NCBI GenBank assembly: GCA_021401465.1
Contig: JADDMT010000138.1
Span: 1-64,000, forward strand
Length of the DNA: 64,000 nt
Reading direction: 5' to 3'
Source of the DNA: Teratosphaeria epicoccoides
Lineage: Eukaryota > Ascomycota > Dothideomycetes > Mycosphaerellales > Teratosphaeriaceae
Shown: in pieces, positions 9,640 to 20,899 of the stretch
Layout: each line of letters begins with the position of its first letter
Numbering within the stretch: position 1 is the first letter of the stretch
Translations under genes and position numbers: made by a program
Notes under the pieces: generated by a model
What the model saw: only the letters and a program-made list of their open reading frames with translations
Told to the model about the DNA's origin: nothing
Databases searched by the model: none

Positions 9640-12366
9640 TTTGCGTGTTGCTAATTCTTAGAAGGTCTAGGTTTGATTTTTCCCGAATTCTCGGATCTTC
9701 TCCTAGTAGTTTGTCATGTGGTTTTTTAGTTCCTAGGTATTCTTAGAGTCTAGATATCCTTTCTATTTACCTAGATACTAATTGTTTTTATAGTCTAGAA
9801 TTCTTTTGACTTTGAATTCGGTTTCTTCTTAAGACTTATAATAAAATGTCTCCTACAAGGGTGTGTTAGGAGCCGCTAGTTCTAGTAATGATATGTAGAA
9901 GACTAGGTGTATCTTTGCGTCTGCTAGTAGCTTAAGTTAGTAGTTAACTAGTCCTCTAGACTCTTTAATCAAAAATTGCCTGACTTTTACATAGTCTAGC
10001 TTTTTAGTTAATCTCTAGGTTCTTAGATTCTTCGTTAGGAGGTAGACCTTACCCCCCCTCTTTAGCTAAGGTGCCATTTTTTGTTTAGCGTTATATAGTC
10101 CCGTGATCCTTTCTTAAGACTTCGTGATTACCTTCTGTAATTTATCATGTACCTACTTCATGTCCTTAGAAGCTACTATTGCCCTTTCCGCATGTAGATG
10201 TTATAAATACTATTCCCTAAATAGTTGTAGATGTTTCCTAAATTTAGCAAAGAATAGTAATTGTTTCGTAGTCTTAGATTGTTAATTATTTAGTACAAGT
10301 TATGCTATAGGTAGTAGTAATGCCTAATTATTCTGTGCGTAGTTAACGTAGTGTCATAAATATACCTCTAAGGCCTAGTTCTTGATTTCTGTCTAGCTAT
10401 CTGTCTATAGATAGTATACTATTAAGAGCATGTGCTTAATTTCGAGTGTTACTATAAGCGTCTTCTAATAGTTCGATGTAAAGAGCTTATCCCTATCTGT
10501 AATATACGTCCTTAGGAATCCATAGTATCGCACAAGTTAGTCTAGTACAAGGTACCCGAGTTACTCTGCTATGCTTGTCTTATTAGCAGGAATGAAGTAT
10601 GCGTATTTCGTAAGCCTATTAACTATGACTAGTATCATGTTGTAGCTATGTCCTGTGACTAGGTCCTTAGACTCTAGTAGTTCTGTAATAAAGTCTATTA
10701 TGACTTTGTCCTATAGTTGTTCTAGTAGTATCCTGAACTAAATATGTCTATGTAGGCTATGTCTACTAGCCTTATTCCGTTAGCATTATAGACATTTCTT
10801 AATGTACTCTAGAACTCGTTGTTACATGTGTAGGAATCTAAAGCTTCGCTTGACTAATTCTATTATCTTTAGAACTCTAGGGTGTCTATTTTCTAGCCTG
10901 TCGTAATGTTGTTATATATACTCCGTAACTCGTTCCTTAGGTACTTAGTACTTCCTATGTTCAATTAGGAACTGTTCTTCGTCGTCTTGAAGAACTCGCA
11001 TAATAGTGTTAAACTCCTTAGTGTTAGCACTAAGGCTTCTATCTTCATTTGCCTTAAGTATTTTCTCTTGCACTAGTTCCTGACCCTCTATATAGTCGCT
11101 ATAGCAGCTTAGTGCGTCGGCTCTTCCGTTCTTGCGTCCTAGGGTATAGCGGATTTTGAACTTATACTGTCCTAATAGCTCTGACTAGCAGGCTTGTCTT
11201 CGGGTTAGTACCTTAGTTGTAGTAAAGTAAGTTAGATTCTTGTGATTAGAAAGAATCGTAAGACTTGTTACTCCTTCCGCATATACTCGCTAGTGTTACA
11301 ATGATGTAACTATTGTAAGTAGCTCCTTATCATAGATGTCGTAGTTTTGTTCTACAAGTAACATCTTTCTTAATTAATAGGCTATAGGGTGTTGTTTCCT
11401 GTCATGCTATTACGGAAGGCATGCTCCTATAGCTCTGTCTAATGCGTCTGTTTCTATCTAGACCGCTTTTTCTCTATTAAATAGTTATAGCGTTAGTACT
11501 AAAGTGTACTATTCCTTTAGTCGCTTAAACGCTAAATCTTCCCTTTAGCTCTAGTTCTATTTCTTGTCTTTCTTTGTAAGCTCTATTAGGGGTACTAATG
11601 TCTTAAAATAGCCCTCAATGAATTTCCTGTTATAGTTAGCTGATCCTAGGAATGCCTGTACATCCTTGACGTATGTTAGTGTTAGCTATTCCTGTATTAA
11701 CTTCGTCTTCTCTAGATCGATCTAGATTCCTGTTATACTAATAATGAATCCAAGGAACTTAACTTCCTTCTTGTAGAACTCGCATTTTTCTAGTGTAGTC
11801 TTGAACCCTACTTAGCTTAACTGTTCGAAGACATCTTGTACTTGTTATACATGCTTGTTAAGACTTCCCCTAGTATAAACTAGAATGTCGTCTATATATG
11901 CTATAACGTACACATCTAGAAGTTCTTGAAGGACTTTATTAACAAGGTCCTAACATGACCCTAGGGCATTTTTTAGTCCTATCGGCATGACTAAGAACTC
12001 GTAGAGCCTGTATCTTGTCTAGAATGCAGTCATCTATTCGTATCTAGGTGCTATGCATATCACATAAAACGCATTACGTAAGTCGATCTTTGTATACTAG
12101 TCTAACCTAGTTAATCGGTCTTGCATTTCTTTGATGTTTAGTAATAGGTACTAATTCTTAACTATGATGTTATCTAGTCGTCTGAAATCTACTACTAGTC
12201 GTAGTTTCCTGCTTGCTTTTAGAACAAACACTACTAGTAAGGCTGCTAAGGATGTCGACTTCCTTATCTAGCCTTTTTCTAGTTTCTCCTTTAGCTATTC
12301 GTTTAGGGTCTTAAGCTCTTTCTTAGACATTACGTATAAAGGTCTCTATAGAGACTCCTTCCCTAG
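9640..12366 (-). pseudogene. Gypsy B pol: RT, RNase H, integrase (distal part)
   Basis: Read on the minus strand from 12366 downward, this gives a Ty3/gypsy RT with 'FRRLDNIIVKN', 'YTKIDLRNAFY' and the catalytic 'AYIDDILVY' (YIDD at 11887-11898). RNase H follows, with 'IETDALDRAIGACL' and 'NYDIYDKELL', then an integrase with 'IIDFITELLESKDLVTG' and 'ITDRDKLFTSNYWKTL', where two of the three catalytic acidic residues are kept. Stops are almost all TAG at former Gln or Trp codons. The upstream protease lies at 19507-20379 beyond element A1. The product would copy and integrate the element; it is dead. Confidence 0.85.
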
Positions 12367-12786
12367 TGTCATAAGAGTCATAGATCAGAACACTATAGCA
12401 TAAGTCATAACATATGCACAGGGGAGGGATCTGTTACGTGAGGACAGACACCTAGATCTATAGGGTTAGTCTATAGATCTATAGGCCTACATAGGAGAAA
12501 GGATCTGTCATGTAAGGATAGACACCTAGATCTGTAGGGTTAGTCTACAGATCTATAGACATAGGTCTAACAGGTCTATTAACAGATCTAACAGAGCTGC
12601 TAAGATCTCTCTTGTATATAGGGATAGCTTTAGGCTAGGTAGTTAGGAGCTTTGTGCTTAATCTCTTCTAGTTACCTTACTAGGTATAGTTAGTTACAAG
12701 GTTAATTGCTATTGTTAATATTCTTTACTACTCTTCGAGTCTAATACCTAATCCCTTTCCTACTATTAGCATCTACCCTTATAACA
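12367..12786 (+). mobile_element. A1 5' LTR (420 bp)
   Basis: It starts TGTCATAAGAGTC and ends CCCTTATAACA. It is collinear with 19081-19500 and differs mostly by transitions. A 74-bp internal tandem duplication (ggatctg at 12427 and 12501) carries the dyad with GGGTTAG described under findings. Confidence 0.95.
12615..12620 (+). promoter_or_regulatory. Probable LTR TATA box
   Basis: 'cttgtatataggg' lies about 170 bp before the end of the LTR and is kept in the other LTR of the family (complement 'ccctatatac' in A2 and A3). Position and sequence fit the TATA element of the retroelement promoter. Confidence 0.5.
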
Positions 12787-12845
12787 TTTTAAGCACTACT
12801 TCTAAGGAAGTATCAGGGGACTTGTCAAGCGCTTAACATACGCCT

Positions 12846-14660
12846 ATGTCAAGTAGTTCTTTAGCTGTTAGTTTAATATCTAGCGACAACAGTTAACTGA
12901 CACTATAAGAACAAGTTGCTACTATACCTCAAATTATTTAGTAGCTCGAATCCATTTACCTTAGCGAGATAGCTCTAGCATCTGTTGCAGGTTTAACTAC
13001 CGGAAACAGACATAGTAACAACGGCTTCAAGATAGGAAGCCCTATAGAGTTCGCAGGAGAACAATCTTAAGTTAAGATGTTTACCCTCTAATGCTAGCTA
13101 GCATTTAACGTAGATACGGAACGGTTTACAACACATCATAAACGAATGATATACATCGTCTCTTACCTAAAGGCACTAGCGTTCGAATTCATCTAGCCTT
13201 ATCTATCGGACTATCTAGACTACGTCAGGAGCGTTAAAGCTAGGAAGACGAGGACTAGAGAGATTCTTAACTTAGACAAGTCTTTGTTTAAGGCATTACG
13301 CGAAGCCTTTAGGCTTAGCAACAAGCGACAAGAGGCTAAGAGAGCTCTCCTAGGAATCTAGTAGAAGGGTTCTGCTATAAAGTACTAGGCGGACTTTTAG
13401 ACCCTCTCTGCTTAGGTCGACTAGAATGATAATACTTTGGCCGCTTAGTTTTATCAGGGACTAAAGGAGACAGTTAAAGACGAAATTGCCTAAGGAGATT
13501 AACTAACAACATTTAAGGAAATAAGCAATCTCGTAATTAGGATTAATAATCGCATCTAGGAATAACAGCAAGAACAATAACACAGGAATCGCAGGCTAGC
13601 ACAGGCTAACTACAAGGTCTAACGATTAGCACTAAAGTAGCGAAGCGATTACTATAGTCTCTAACTAATAGAGTTAGATGCGACTAAGGGACGTCTAAGG
13701 AATAGACTCTAAGGAAAGCCACAGAAGGGCTCTCCTACCTAGAATAGTCCGAAGAAGCTATTTAACAAGAGTAACCTCAAGTGCTATAACTGTAGAAAGA
13801 AAGGACACTTTGCTCGCAAATGTTCTGTCAAGAAACAGCGTCATAAACTACAACGGACAGAACAGGCCTACGCGACGATATTAGCGCCTAAGCAGATAGC
13901 TGCTACTACTTAAGTACTAGACTATGCCTTACTTATTTATACTATGTGCTATGATGACGATTGTCGGATTTACAAGAGTAACAAAGATAGTTCTAGATAG
14001 TACCCTAGCCGTAATAAGGCATAGTCTATCTATACACTATAGGGTACACCTTCTAATGTAGTAGCATAGGAGCTAATAGAAGAAGAAAGTTCTAACGACA
14101 ACTATGAGCTTGTCGAAGCCGTTATTCCTAAGTCAGAGCAAGACAAGAACATAGAAAGATAGGTCATGCTACTACATGACATTAGACTTAATATCATCTG
14201 ACTTCTTTAGAACTATTAGGCTTAGGCTTGCCTATAGATTAATAGAGTATAACACGTTAACTAGCTTCGATATGACGAACTAGCCGACAGCATGTAACGA
14301 CACCTAAGGAGACTACTAGTTATAGCTTACCCTTACTCGCATCAGAGGATTATCTAAGAAATTATACTGTTCGGAGTAGAGTTTACGCCCTAAGGAGGCT
14401 ACTTTACCTACGAAGGTATTCAGATTCTACGAACGCTATAACTCTAGGTTAACAGGTTAAAAATAGAGTACGCAAGAAACGCGCAGGAACAACGAGGCTA
14501 AGAGCGAGTGCTACCTCTTAGCCTGATTAGTAGGAATGCTTAAAGAAGAACAAGCCGAGACTACATAATCCCCGAATTAATCTGCGAAGACAGCTATTTA
14601 GGAAACGACAAGGTCCGCTAGAATTAGACCTACGGACAGACTAAATAGGGCTGTAACGAT
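12846..14660 (+). pseudogene. gag: A1 gag
   Basis: One frame can be read from the ATG at 12846 (MSSSSLAVSLISSDNS) for about 600 codons; the stops are TAG or TAA, fitting RIP of Gln and Trp codons. A capsid-like region includes 'YLDYVRSVKARKTRTREILN' and 'GLKETVKDEIA'. An intact CCHC zinc knuckle, CYNCRKKGHFARKC, lies at 13782-13823, near residue 315. An acidic C-terminal part follows (EEESSNDNYELVEAVIPK). The product would form the virus-like particle and bind RNA. The start is chosen because A2 and A3 have the same ATG (34207 and 46716). Pol follows in another frame at about 14690. Confidence 0.85.
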
Positions 14661-17187
14661 GTGCCGTGATTAGTGTCAGATACGCAGACAACCTCAGAGT
14701 ATAGGTGCACATTAACGAGACGCTAGCCTAGGCCTTAATAGATTCAGGATGCACTAGAATCTTCATGATGCCTAAGTTTGCTAGGACAGCTAGGATATAG
14801 CTACAGGCGAAGACAAATGCTTTCTCGTTACAAGTAATTAACAGAAAGCTAGTCATATACAACTAAGGAATAGTTGACAAGGAGACTAAGACAGTACCTC
14901 TGCAGATAGGACGCTACTAAGAGATGATCTAGTTTAACATCACGGAGTCGCCTAGCTTAGATGTAGTGCTAGGGTTACTATATCTAAGGAACGCTAACCT
15001 CTACCTCGACTAGAAGAACAAGAGGATCTAGTTCCCGGAACTCTTAAAATCGATACCTCTACCTGTAGTACATGACGTACTAGGCAAGATCGAAATATGT
15101 GCTATGACTTTAAAAGAGATAGTCGCCGCTATCGAGGATCTAGAACAGGAAGTATACGTCCTATAGGTTAAAGCAACATAGTCTGAAGTCAAAATTAAGT
15201 TTATAGTCCCTAACAAGTATAAAGAGTTCGCTACTCTTTTTAAGGAAGAACCTGAACAAGAGGCTCTACTAGAACACTAGGAATAGGACTACAAGATACC
15301 CTTACTTCTAGGCAGAACGCTAACAAAGTAACTAGTTTGCCTGTTGTTAGTAGCTAAACTAGAGATTATCTAGAAGTACCTTGAAGACAATCTCTAGAAA
15401 GGCTTCATTCGCGAATTGTAGTTACTAGCAGGGTACCTAATCCTGTTCGTCCCTAAGGGAGAAGACAACTAGCGACTTTGCGTTAACTATTATAGATTAA
15501 ATGACATTATAATAAAGAACAGTTATCTGCTTCCTTTGCTCTCTAAATTGCAGGACTGCCTACAAGGAGTAGTATAGTTCTCGAAGTTCGACATACCTAG
15601 AGTATATAACTGAATTCGAATCAAGGAAGGCGAAGAATAGAAGACTATGTTTCGAACTAGGTTTAGACACTATAAGTATATAGTCATGCTATTTAGGTTA
15701 ACGAACGCCCTAGCTACATAGTAGGCATTTATTAACAATATGCTACGCGAGTACCTTGACATCTTTGTAGTTATATACTTAGATGATATCCTTGTTTACT
15801 TATAGACGATTAAAGAACATAGGACTTACGTGCGTAAGGTGCTTTAGAAACTCTAGGATTACAAGCTAAAAGTTAAGCCTTAGAAGAGTGAGTTTCATTA
15901 GCAAGAAGTCTAATTCCTCGGCTATGTAGTAGCCTAGGACAGAATCAAGATAGACACTAAGAAGGTTAAAGTTATGAAGGAGTAGCCTACGCTAACTAAT
16001 GTCAAGGAAGTATAGTCCTTCCTTAGGTTTGCTAACTTCTACTAAAGGTTCATTGCGAACTACTCGAAGATTATGGCACTACTTACGACCCTTACTACGA
16101 AGGATACACTATTCATTTAGGACGACGCCTAACGGAATGCCTTTAAGGAACTTAAGCAACGATTTACAGATTAGCTAATCTTGCTTGTATTCGACCCTAA
16201 TAAGCCTATTATAGTCGAAACCGATGCCTCTAACATAGCACTTAGAGCATGCTTTAGCTTACTAGGACCAAGTAGACGACTACAGCTAGTCGCCTACTAC
16301 TCGAGGAAGCTGTCTAGACCTAAGCTCTGCTACGACGTCTATGACAAAGAGCTTCTAGCTATAGTAGACGCCTACAAAGCATGGCAAGTCTACTTAGAAG
16401 GACCTAGACACTAGGTTATAGTCTACACAGACTACAAGAACTTGCGATACTTTACTACGACAAAAGAGTTAATTAACAACAAGTCTAATAAAGTAAGGAA
16501 CTCTCTAGTTTTAACTACAAGATCGTCTATCGCAAAGGATCTAATAACATACGCGCTAATGCACTTAGTCGTCAGACTAACTACATGAAGGGCGTAAGAA
16601 GGGAGAAACATGCTATTCTCTAAGAAAATAGTAATAGTACGCTCGGAGTTAACTAACTCGCAGCTATAGCTATTACATAGACTAGTAGATTCTAGGACGA
16701 TCTGAAGAATGCACTTGTCTACAATCCGACTGTAATTGCTATCCGTAACGACATTAACAGACAAGAGAACTAGGAAGACGAAGACAGAGTACTTCTTTTC
16801 TAAGGATTAGTATACATGCTAACATCCCTACGCTTAGAGCTACTACGCCTCTAACATGACGTTCCTTAGGCAGGACACCTAGGAGTGTCTAAAATGAAGC
16901 AAATTCTCTAGCAAGAATATTACTTCCCTAGGATAGGCAAAGTAATTAAGGACTATGTCTGTTAATATGTAACTTGCTAACAGAGTAAGCATGACTGTCA
17001 CAAACTGTATAGGCTACTACGACTGCTAAAGGTACCCTAACAGCTATAGGAATCGCTCGCCATAGACTTTATCGTTAAACTACCCTAGTCAAGAGAACCT
17101 ACCACGAATAAGTGCTTCGATGGAATCATGGTAGTAGTCGACTAATTTACTAAGTTCGGAAAGTTCATTCTATATTGTAAAGACTTC

Positions 17188-17541
17188 AAGACTAAAGATA
17201 TTGTACATGTCTTTATCAAGTAGGTAGTAGCATTACACGGCATGCTACGAGACCTAGTAACAGACTAAGGATCCGTGTTTACCTCTAACTTTTAGAAGGC
17301 CCTAATAAGATAATNNNNNNNNNNNNNNNNNNNNNNNNNNNNNNNNNNNNNNNNNNNNNNNNNNNNNNNNNNNNNNNNNNNNNNNNNNNNNNNNNNNNNN
17401 NNNNNNNNNNNNNNAAGACTAAAGATATTGTACATGTCTTTATCAAGTAGGTAGTAGCATTACACGGCATGCTACGAGACCTAGTAACAGACTAAGGATC
17501 CGTGTTTACCTCTAACTTTTAGAAGGCCCTAATAAGATAAT
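17188..17541. other. Assembly gap (100 N) flanked by a 127-bp duplicate
   Basis: Bases 17188-17314 are repeated exactly at 17415-17541, on both sides of a run of exactly 100 N (17315-17414). A round-number N run between identical flanks is typical of contig ends that overlap but were not merged. The true sequence is probably continuous, with a single copy and no gap. Confidence 0.9.
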
Positions 17542-17614
17542 TCTAGGTCAAGCATCGACTTAGTAATTCTTTCTACCCTTAGATAGATAGGTAGATAGAA
17601 CGTCTAAATCAGAC

Positions 17615-17670
17615 GCTAGAATAGTACCGCTAGAATAGTACCGCTAGAATAGTACCGCTAGAATAGTACC
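17615..17670 (+). repeat. 14-bp tandem repeat, 4 copies, inside integrase
   Basis: 'gctagaatagtacc' occurs four times in a row. A2 and A3 have one copy at the matching site (around 29645 and 42155). The three extra units add 42 bp, which keeps the frame. Confidence 0.9.
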
Positions 17671-18389
17671 TCCGATCCTACGTTAATAGGGATTAGAACA
17701 ACTAGGTAGAGTTGTTACTAATAGCATAACTCGCATATAATAGTATGCTAGCAGAGTCAACAGGACTCTCGCCATTTCAGATGGCGTAAAGGTTAGCTAT
17801 AGAAGACGTTCTAGACGTCTTAACGAGTAATCTAAACCTAGTAGCACTTAGGCAGGTAGAATACCTCCGCTAACTACAAACCGAAGTACGACTTAACCTA
17901 TAGTTCTATTAACAGAATATGACATAGTACGCGAATTGTAAAAGAATTAAGGGACTAATTCTTAAGGAGGGGGACAAGGTATATCTCCTCTACTATAACA
18001 TTAAATCAGACAAGCCAAGTAAAAAACTAGACGCTATGAAACTAGGACTATTCTAGATTAAGGCTAAGAAAGGACTAGTCAATTTTGAATTACAGCTACC
18101 TAAGCAGATCAGAATACACCCGGTGTTCTATATCTCTCTACTAGAACTAGTAGTGCTAGACACTACACTGCAAACAGAACCTTTACTACTTAACCCTAAG
18201 GTCGAAGAACTAGAGTATACTGTCAAGAGGATTGTTAACACTTGCTAGATAGATAGACAGCGAGAGTACTTAGTAAAATGGGAAGGATACAGTAGTACCG
18301 AGAATACCTAGGAACCCCTAGAATACCTACGAGACTATTAGTAAAAGATACGGAGTTTTAAGCAGGAAACGAACCTAAGAAGAACCTTA

Positions 18390-18840
18390 TAAACTAGGCC
18401 CCTACGGGACGCCGTTAACAGGCTCGGCTACTACACTATCCAGGAAACCCTAATACAATGTATCAGTAAAACCGTCTATTACACTCTATGTCGTAGGACT
18501 AAGTGTAAGACCTGCTAAAGGATCTAGGTTAAGAAGGAGTTCAGACTGCTAAAGAGCCTACTCTTTAGCCTCGTCCTCTCTAATCTCACGCTCCTTAAGA
18601 GCACAACTATCCTCGACTTCATAGTTAACCGCATCTAATTGTTTCCGAAGACATATCTCCTTTACATGCGCCTCTATTATCTTCTACGAAGCCTCTGTAA
18701 GGGTAGCCTTTACATGATTAAGATCGGTAATTAGTCTTTTCCGCTAATTACCTAACCTCTTCTATTCGACCTCTGTTACCTTTGCGTCGTAACTCCGACA
18801 GTTGCTAAAATGACAGTGTAAACATTTTCCTAAGGAAATG
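18390..18840 (-). pseudogene. A1 antisense coiled-coil ORF
   Basis: On the strand opposite to pol, the frame reads LITDLNHVKATLTEAS, then IIEAHVKEICLRKQLDAVNY, EVEDSCALKEREIREDEAKE and LLLNLDPLAGLTLSPTT, with few stops, all TAG. It aligns residue by residue with the ORFs at 28480 (A2) and 41000 (A3). The heptad-like spacing of Leu/Ile among Lys and Glu suggests a coiled coil. Its position, overlapping the post-chromodomain tail of pol and ending before the polypurine tract, is the same in every copy. Confidence 0.55.
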
Positions 18841-19068
18841 TGTACTTAACAAACAAGCTTTAGCTCTTGACACTAAGTATAAGACTTCATGCTTTCCTTG
18901 CCCTAACGATAGATTCGATTCGCGCGGCGTTTACGTTTCTGCATTAAAGGGGCGTTAGTGTCAAGGATGACACAAGGTAGTAATGTAGAAAGAGAAGACA
19001 TTACTACGCAAAGAGAATAGCAAGAGAAACCCCGCACTAATAAGATAGCTTAGGGACAAGCTAGGCTA

Positions 19069-19080
19069 AGAGGGGGATAG
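19069..19080 (+). promoter_or_regulatory. Polypurine tract of A1
   Basis: 'agagggggatag' directly precedes the 3' LTR and matches the tract at the same place in A2, A3 and B. Confidence 0.8.
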
Positions 19081-19500
19081 TATCATGAGAGTTATAGACT
19101 AGAACACTATAGCATAAGTCATAACACATACACGGGGGAGGGATCTGTCACGTGAGGACAGACACCTAGATCTATAGGGTTAGTCTACACATCTATAGGC
19201 CTACATAGGAGAAAGGATCTATCATGTAAGGATAGACACCTAGATCTATAGGGTTAGTCTACAGATCTATAGACATAGGTCTAACGGGTCTGTTAACAGA
19301 TCTAACAGAGCTGCTAAGATCTCTCTTGTATATAGGAATAGCTTCAGGCTAGGCAGTTAGGAGCTTCGTGCTTAATCTCTTCTAGTTACCTTACTAGGTA
19401 TAGTTAGTTACAAGGTTAATTGCCATTGTCGATATTTTTCACTACTCTTTAAGTCTAATACCTGATCCCCTTCCTGCTATTAGCATCTACCCTTATGACA
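19081..19500 (+). mobile_element. A1 3' LTR (420 bp)
   Basis: It begins TATCATGAG (TGTCATGAG with G to A) and ends CCCTTATGACA. Same length as the 5' LTR, and it differs from it mainly by transitions. Confidence 0.95.
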
Positions 19501-19506
19501 CCCTAG

Positions 19507-20379
19507 CTGCAAGTGTATCTTATGATCCTATAGTTAATGTTTAGGTAAGGCAGCTTTGCCTCTCTCCTCTTTAAAGAGTTGTTTCTACTTACAATACTCC
19601 TTAGGGATGTCTAGGTCTAAGATTCTAGTGTTATCCTTCAATAGTGCATGACTTCTATCCTTCCTGTAATCATCGTGTTAACCCTCTTGACCTAATAGAA
19701 TTGTCGATTTAGGTTAAGTATATCCTGTACTTCCTATCGATGCAAACATCTTATATGTCGTCCTACGCTTGTTAATCTTATCTACTAGTAAACGCTACTA
19801 CTACATAGGACAAATGCCGATCATGTAATTGCATTCCCTAAATGTAGGTACTCCTTTTCTCTAGTTAATTACTAGGTTGTGCTTTCTTAATTAAGGCATG
19901 CCTAGCATAATGTCATGACTAGCTATGTTAATAACATCTAAGACAATTTCCTTGTAGTGCTGTTAGATAGCTAGTAGTAGCGGTATCGTCTCTCGCTCTA
20001 CTTTAGGTACTAGTAACCTATCTGCTATAGTAAGTTCATATATTCCTTCTTCTCTGCTTCGGGATTCGATCCCTTAGCTCTTAACAAATAATCTAGAGGT
20101 AAAATTCCTGTCCGCTCTAGACTCTATAAGGGTAGTTATCCTATGCCTGTTAATAATAACTTTAGTGCGGAAGACTGCTATCGATGCTTAAGCGCTTTTA
20201 ATGTTAAGGAACTCTCTTAGAACGCTCTAATCTAGAGAGTAGATCTGTTTCCTGACTAGTTCTTAGCCTGACGTTACTCTAACTATCCTAGGATCTGTTG
20301 CTTTGTCCTTAGCGCTTCTTGCGTATATAGTTCTTCTTCATCTCGAAAACCTAACCCCTAAGCAGTATGAAGTACGAAG
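19507..20379 (-). pseudogene. Gypsy B pol, proximal part: protease
   Basis: The minus-strand reading includes 'TLIESRADRNFTSRLFVKS' (a gypsy protease active site, usually IDSGA, here IESRA at about 20115-20130), 'ASHDIMLGMP' and 'LRKHNLVIN', which are typical of Ty3/gypsy protease. It ends in the region leading into RT, which resumes at 12366 across element A1. Upstream (higher coordinates) the frame stops abruptly at the left end of the large DNA element near 20379. The Asp-to-Glu change is not a CpA-type mutation. Confidence 0.8.
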
Positions 20380-20560
20380 AGTAGACTAAGTAGAGCCAAG
20401 TCAGCTAAGTAAGTGCTAGTAGTATACTAGTAGTATCTTACTAGCTCGGCCTACTTGGCCCTACTCCTAGCTACTTGATTCACGGGCTCGTTAGCCTTCC
20501 TACTCATGCCTACTTGTAGGCATGCTTTTTTAACGGCTTTCTACTTAATCGCTACTTACC
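20380..20560. repeat. Left terminal and subterminal repeats of the large element
   Basis: It contains AGTAGACTAAGTAG at 20380, 'gctaagtaag', the palindrome ctagtagtatactagtag (20416-20433), and 'ctcggcctacttggcc' followed by an inverted pair around 'gcctacttgtaggcatgc'. Similar words recur in inverse order at 55925-56150. Confidence 0.55.
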
Positions 20561-20899
20561 TACACTCGTACGCTCCTCTAACGTGTATGTCTACTTAGCC
20601 CTACTCCTAGCCCTGCGATCTAGCGACAGGCATTACTACTAAGTATTAGCGATATGTAGTAGTTAGAACACATACTACTATAGCCGCTTGCCTGTAGTAA
20701 TTAGCTACTATTCTAATACGTAGTCTTTAATAGGCTAAAGAACAGGAAACAGCATTGTTCTTAGGGTGTCGATATTAAATACAGGCCCTCTTAACTTACG
20801 AGCTTAGCTTGTTCGTCACAAAATACACCTTTTTGTCTACTACCGAATAAACAATTAAAACAGACCCCTAGGCTATCTACATCTTTCCCCTATGTCATC

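Larger units (their letters stand above)
14690..18440 (+). pseudogene. pol: A1 pol: protease, RT, RNase H, integrase, chromodomain
   Basis: Domains in order: aspartic protease 'ALIDSGCTRIFMMPKFA' (Asp at 14741-14743); RT with 'GEDNQRLCVNY'-like region, 'FSKFDIPRVYN' and YLDD at 15776-15787; RNase H 'VETDASNIALRACF' with 'YDVYDKELLAIVDAY' (16180-16437, an open stretch); a 1-nt deletion near 16470 relative to A2 shifts the frame; integrase with 'LAIDFIVKLP' and 'DLVTD.GSVFTSNF'; chromodomain 'EYTVKRIVNTC' and 'REYLVKWEGYSSTENT' near 18215-18315. The chromodomain marks a chromovirus and would target heterochromatin. Stops are TAG or TAA. The integrase holds the assembly gap and a 14-bp tandem expansion. 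Confidence 0.9.
12367..19500 (+). mobile_element. Gypsy element A1 (Ty3/gypsy chromovirus), full length, RIP-mutated
   Basis: A 7.13-kb element with two 420-bp LTRs, gag with CCHC knuckle, pol in the order protease-RT-RNase H-integrase-chromodomain, a polypurine tract and an antisense ORF. The LTR tips are TGTCATAAG/CTTATGACA. CCCTAG (6 bp) lies on both outer flanks. A2 and A3 have clean 5-bp duplications, so a 5-bp duplication plus a neighbouring identical base is possible. It interrupts the RT region of gypsy B in opposite orientation. It contains a 100-N assembly gap. Confidence 0.95.

Noticed and set aside
16432..16764. 110-codon minus-strand ORF
   Set aside because: It is a shadow of the RNase H/integrase linker of A1 pol; RIP removes CAG/TGG codons on one strand but leaves few stops on the other.
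17581..17600. Short GATA-type microsatellite
   Set aside because: Only about four units, inside integrase coding sequence, and present as tandem 'tctgtctatctgtc' in the other copies; not a separate feature.
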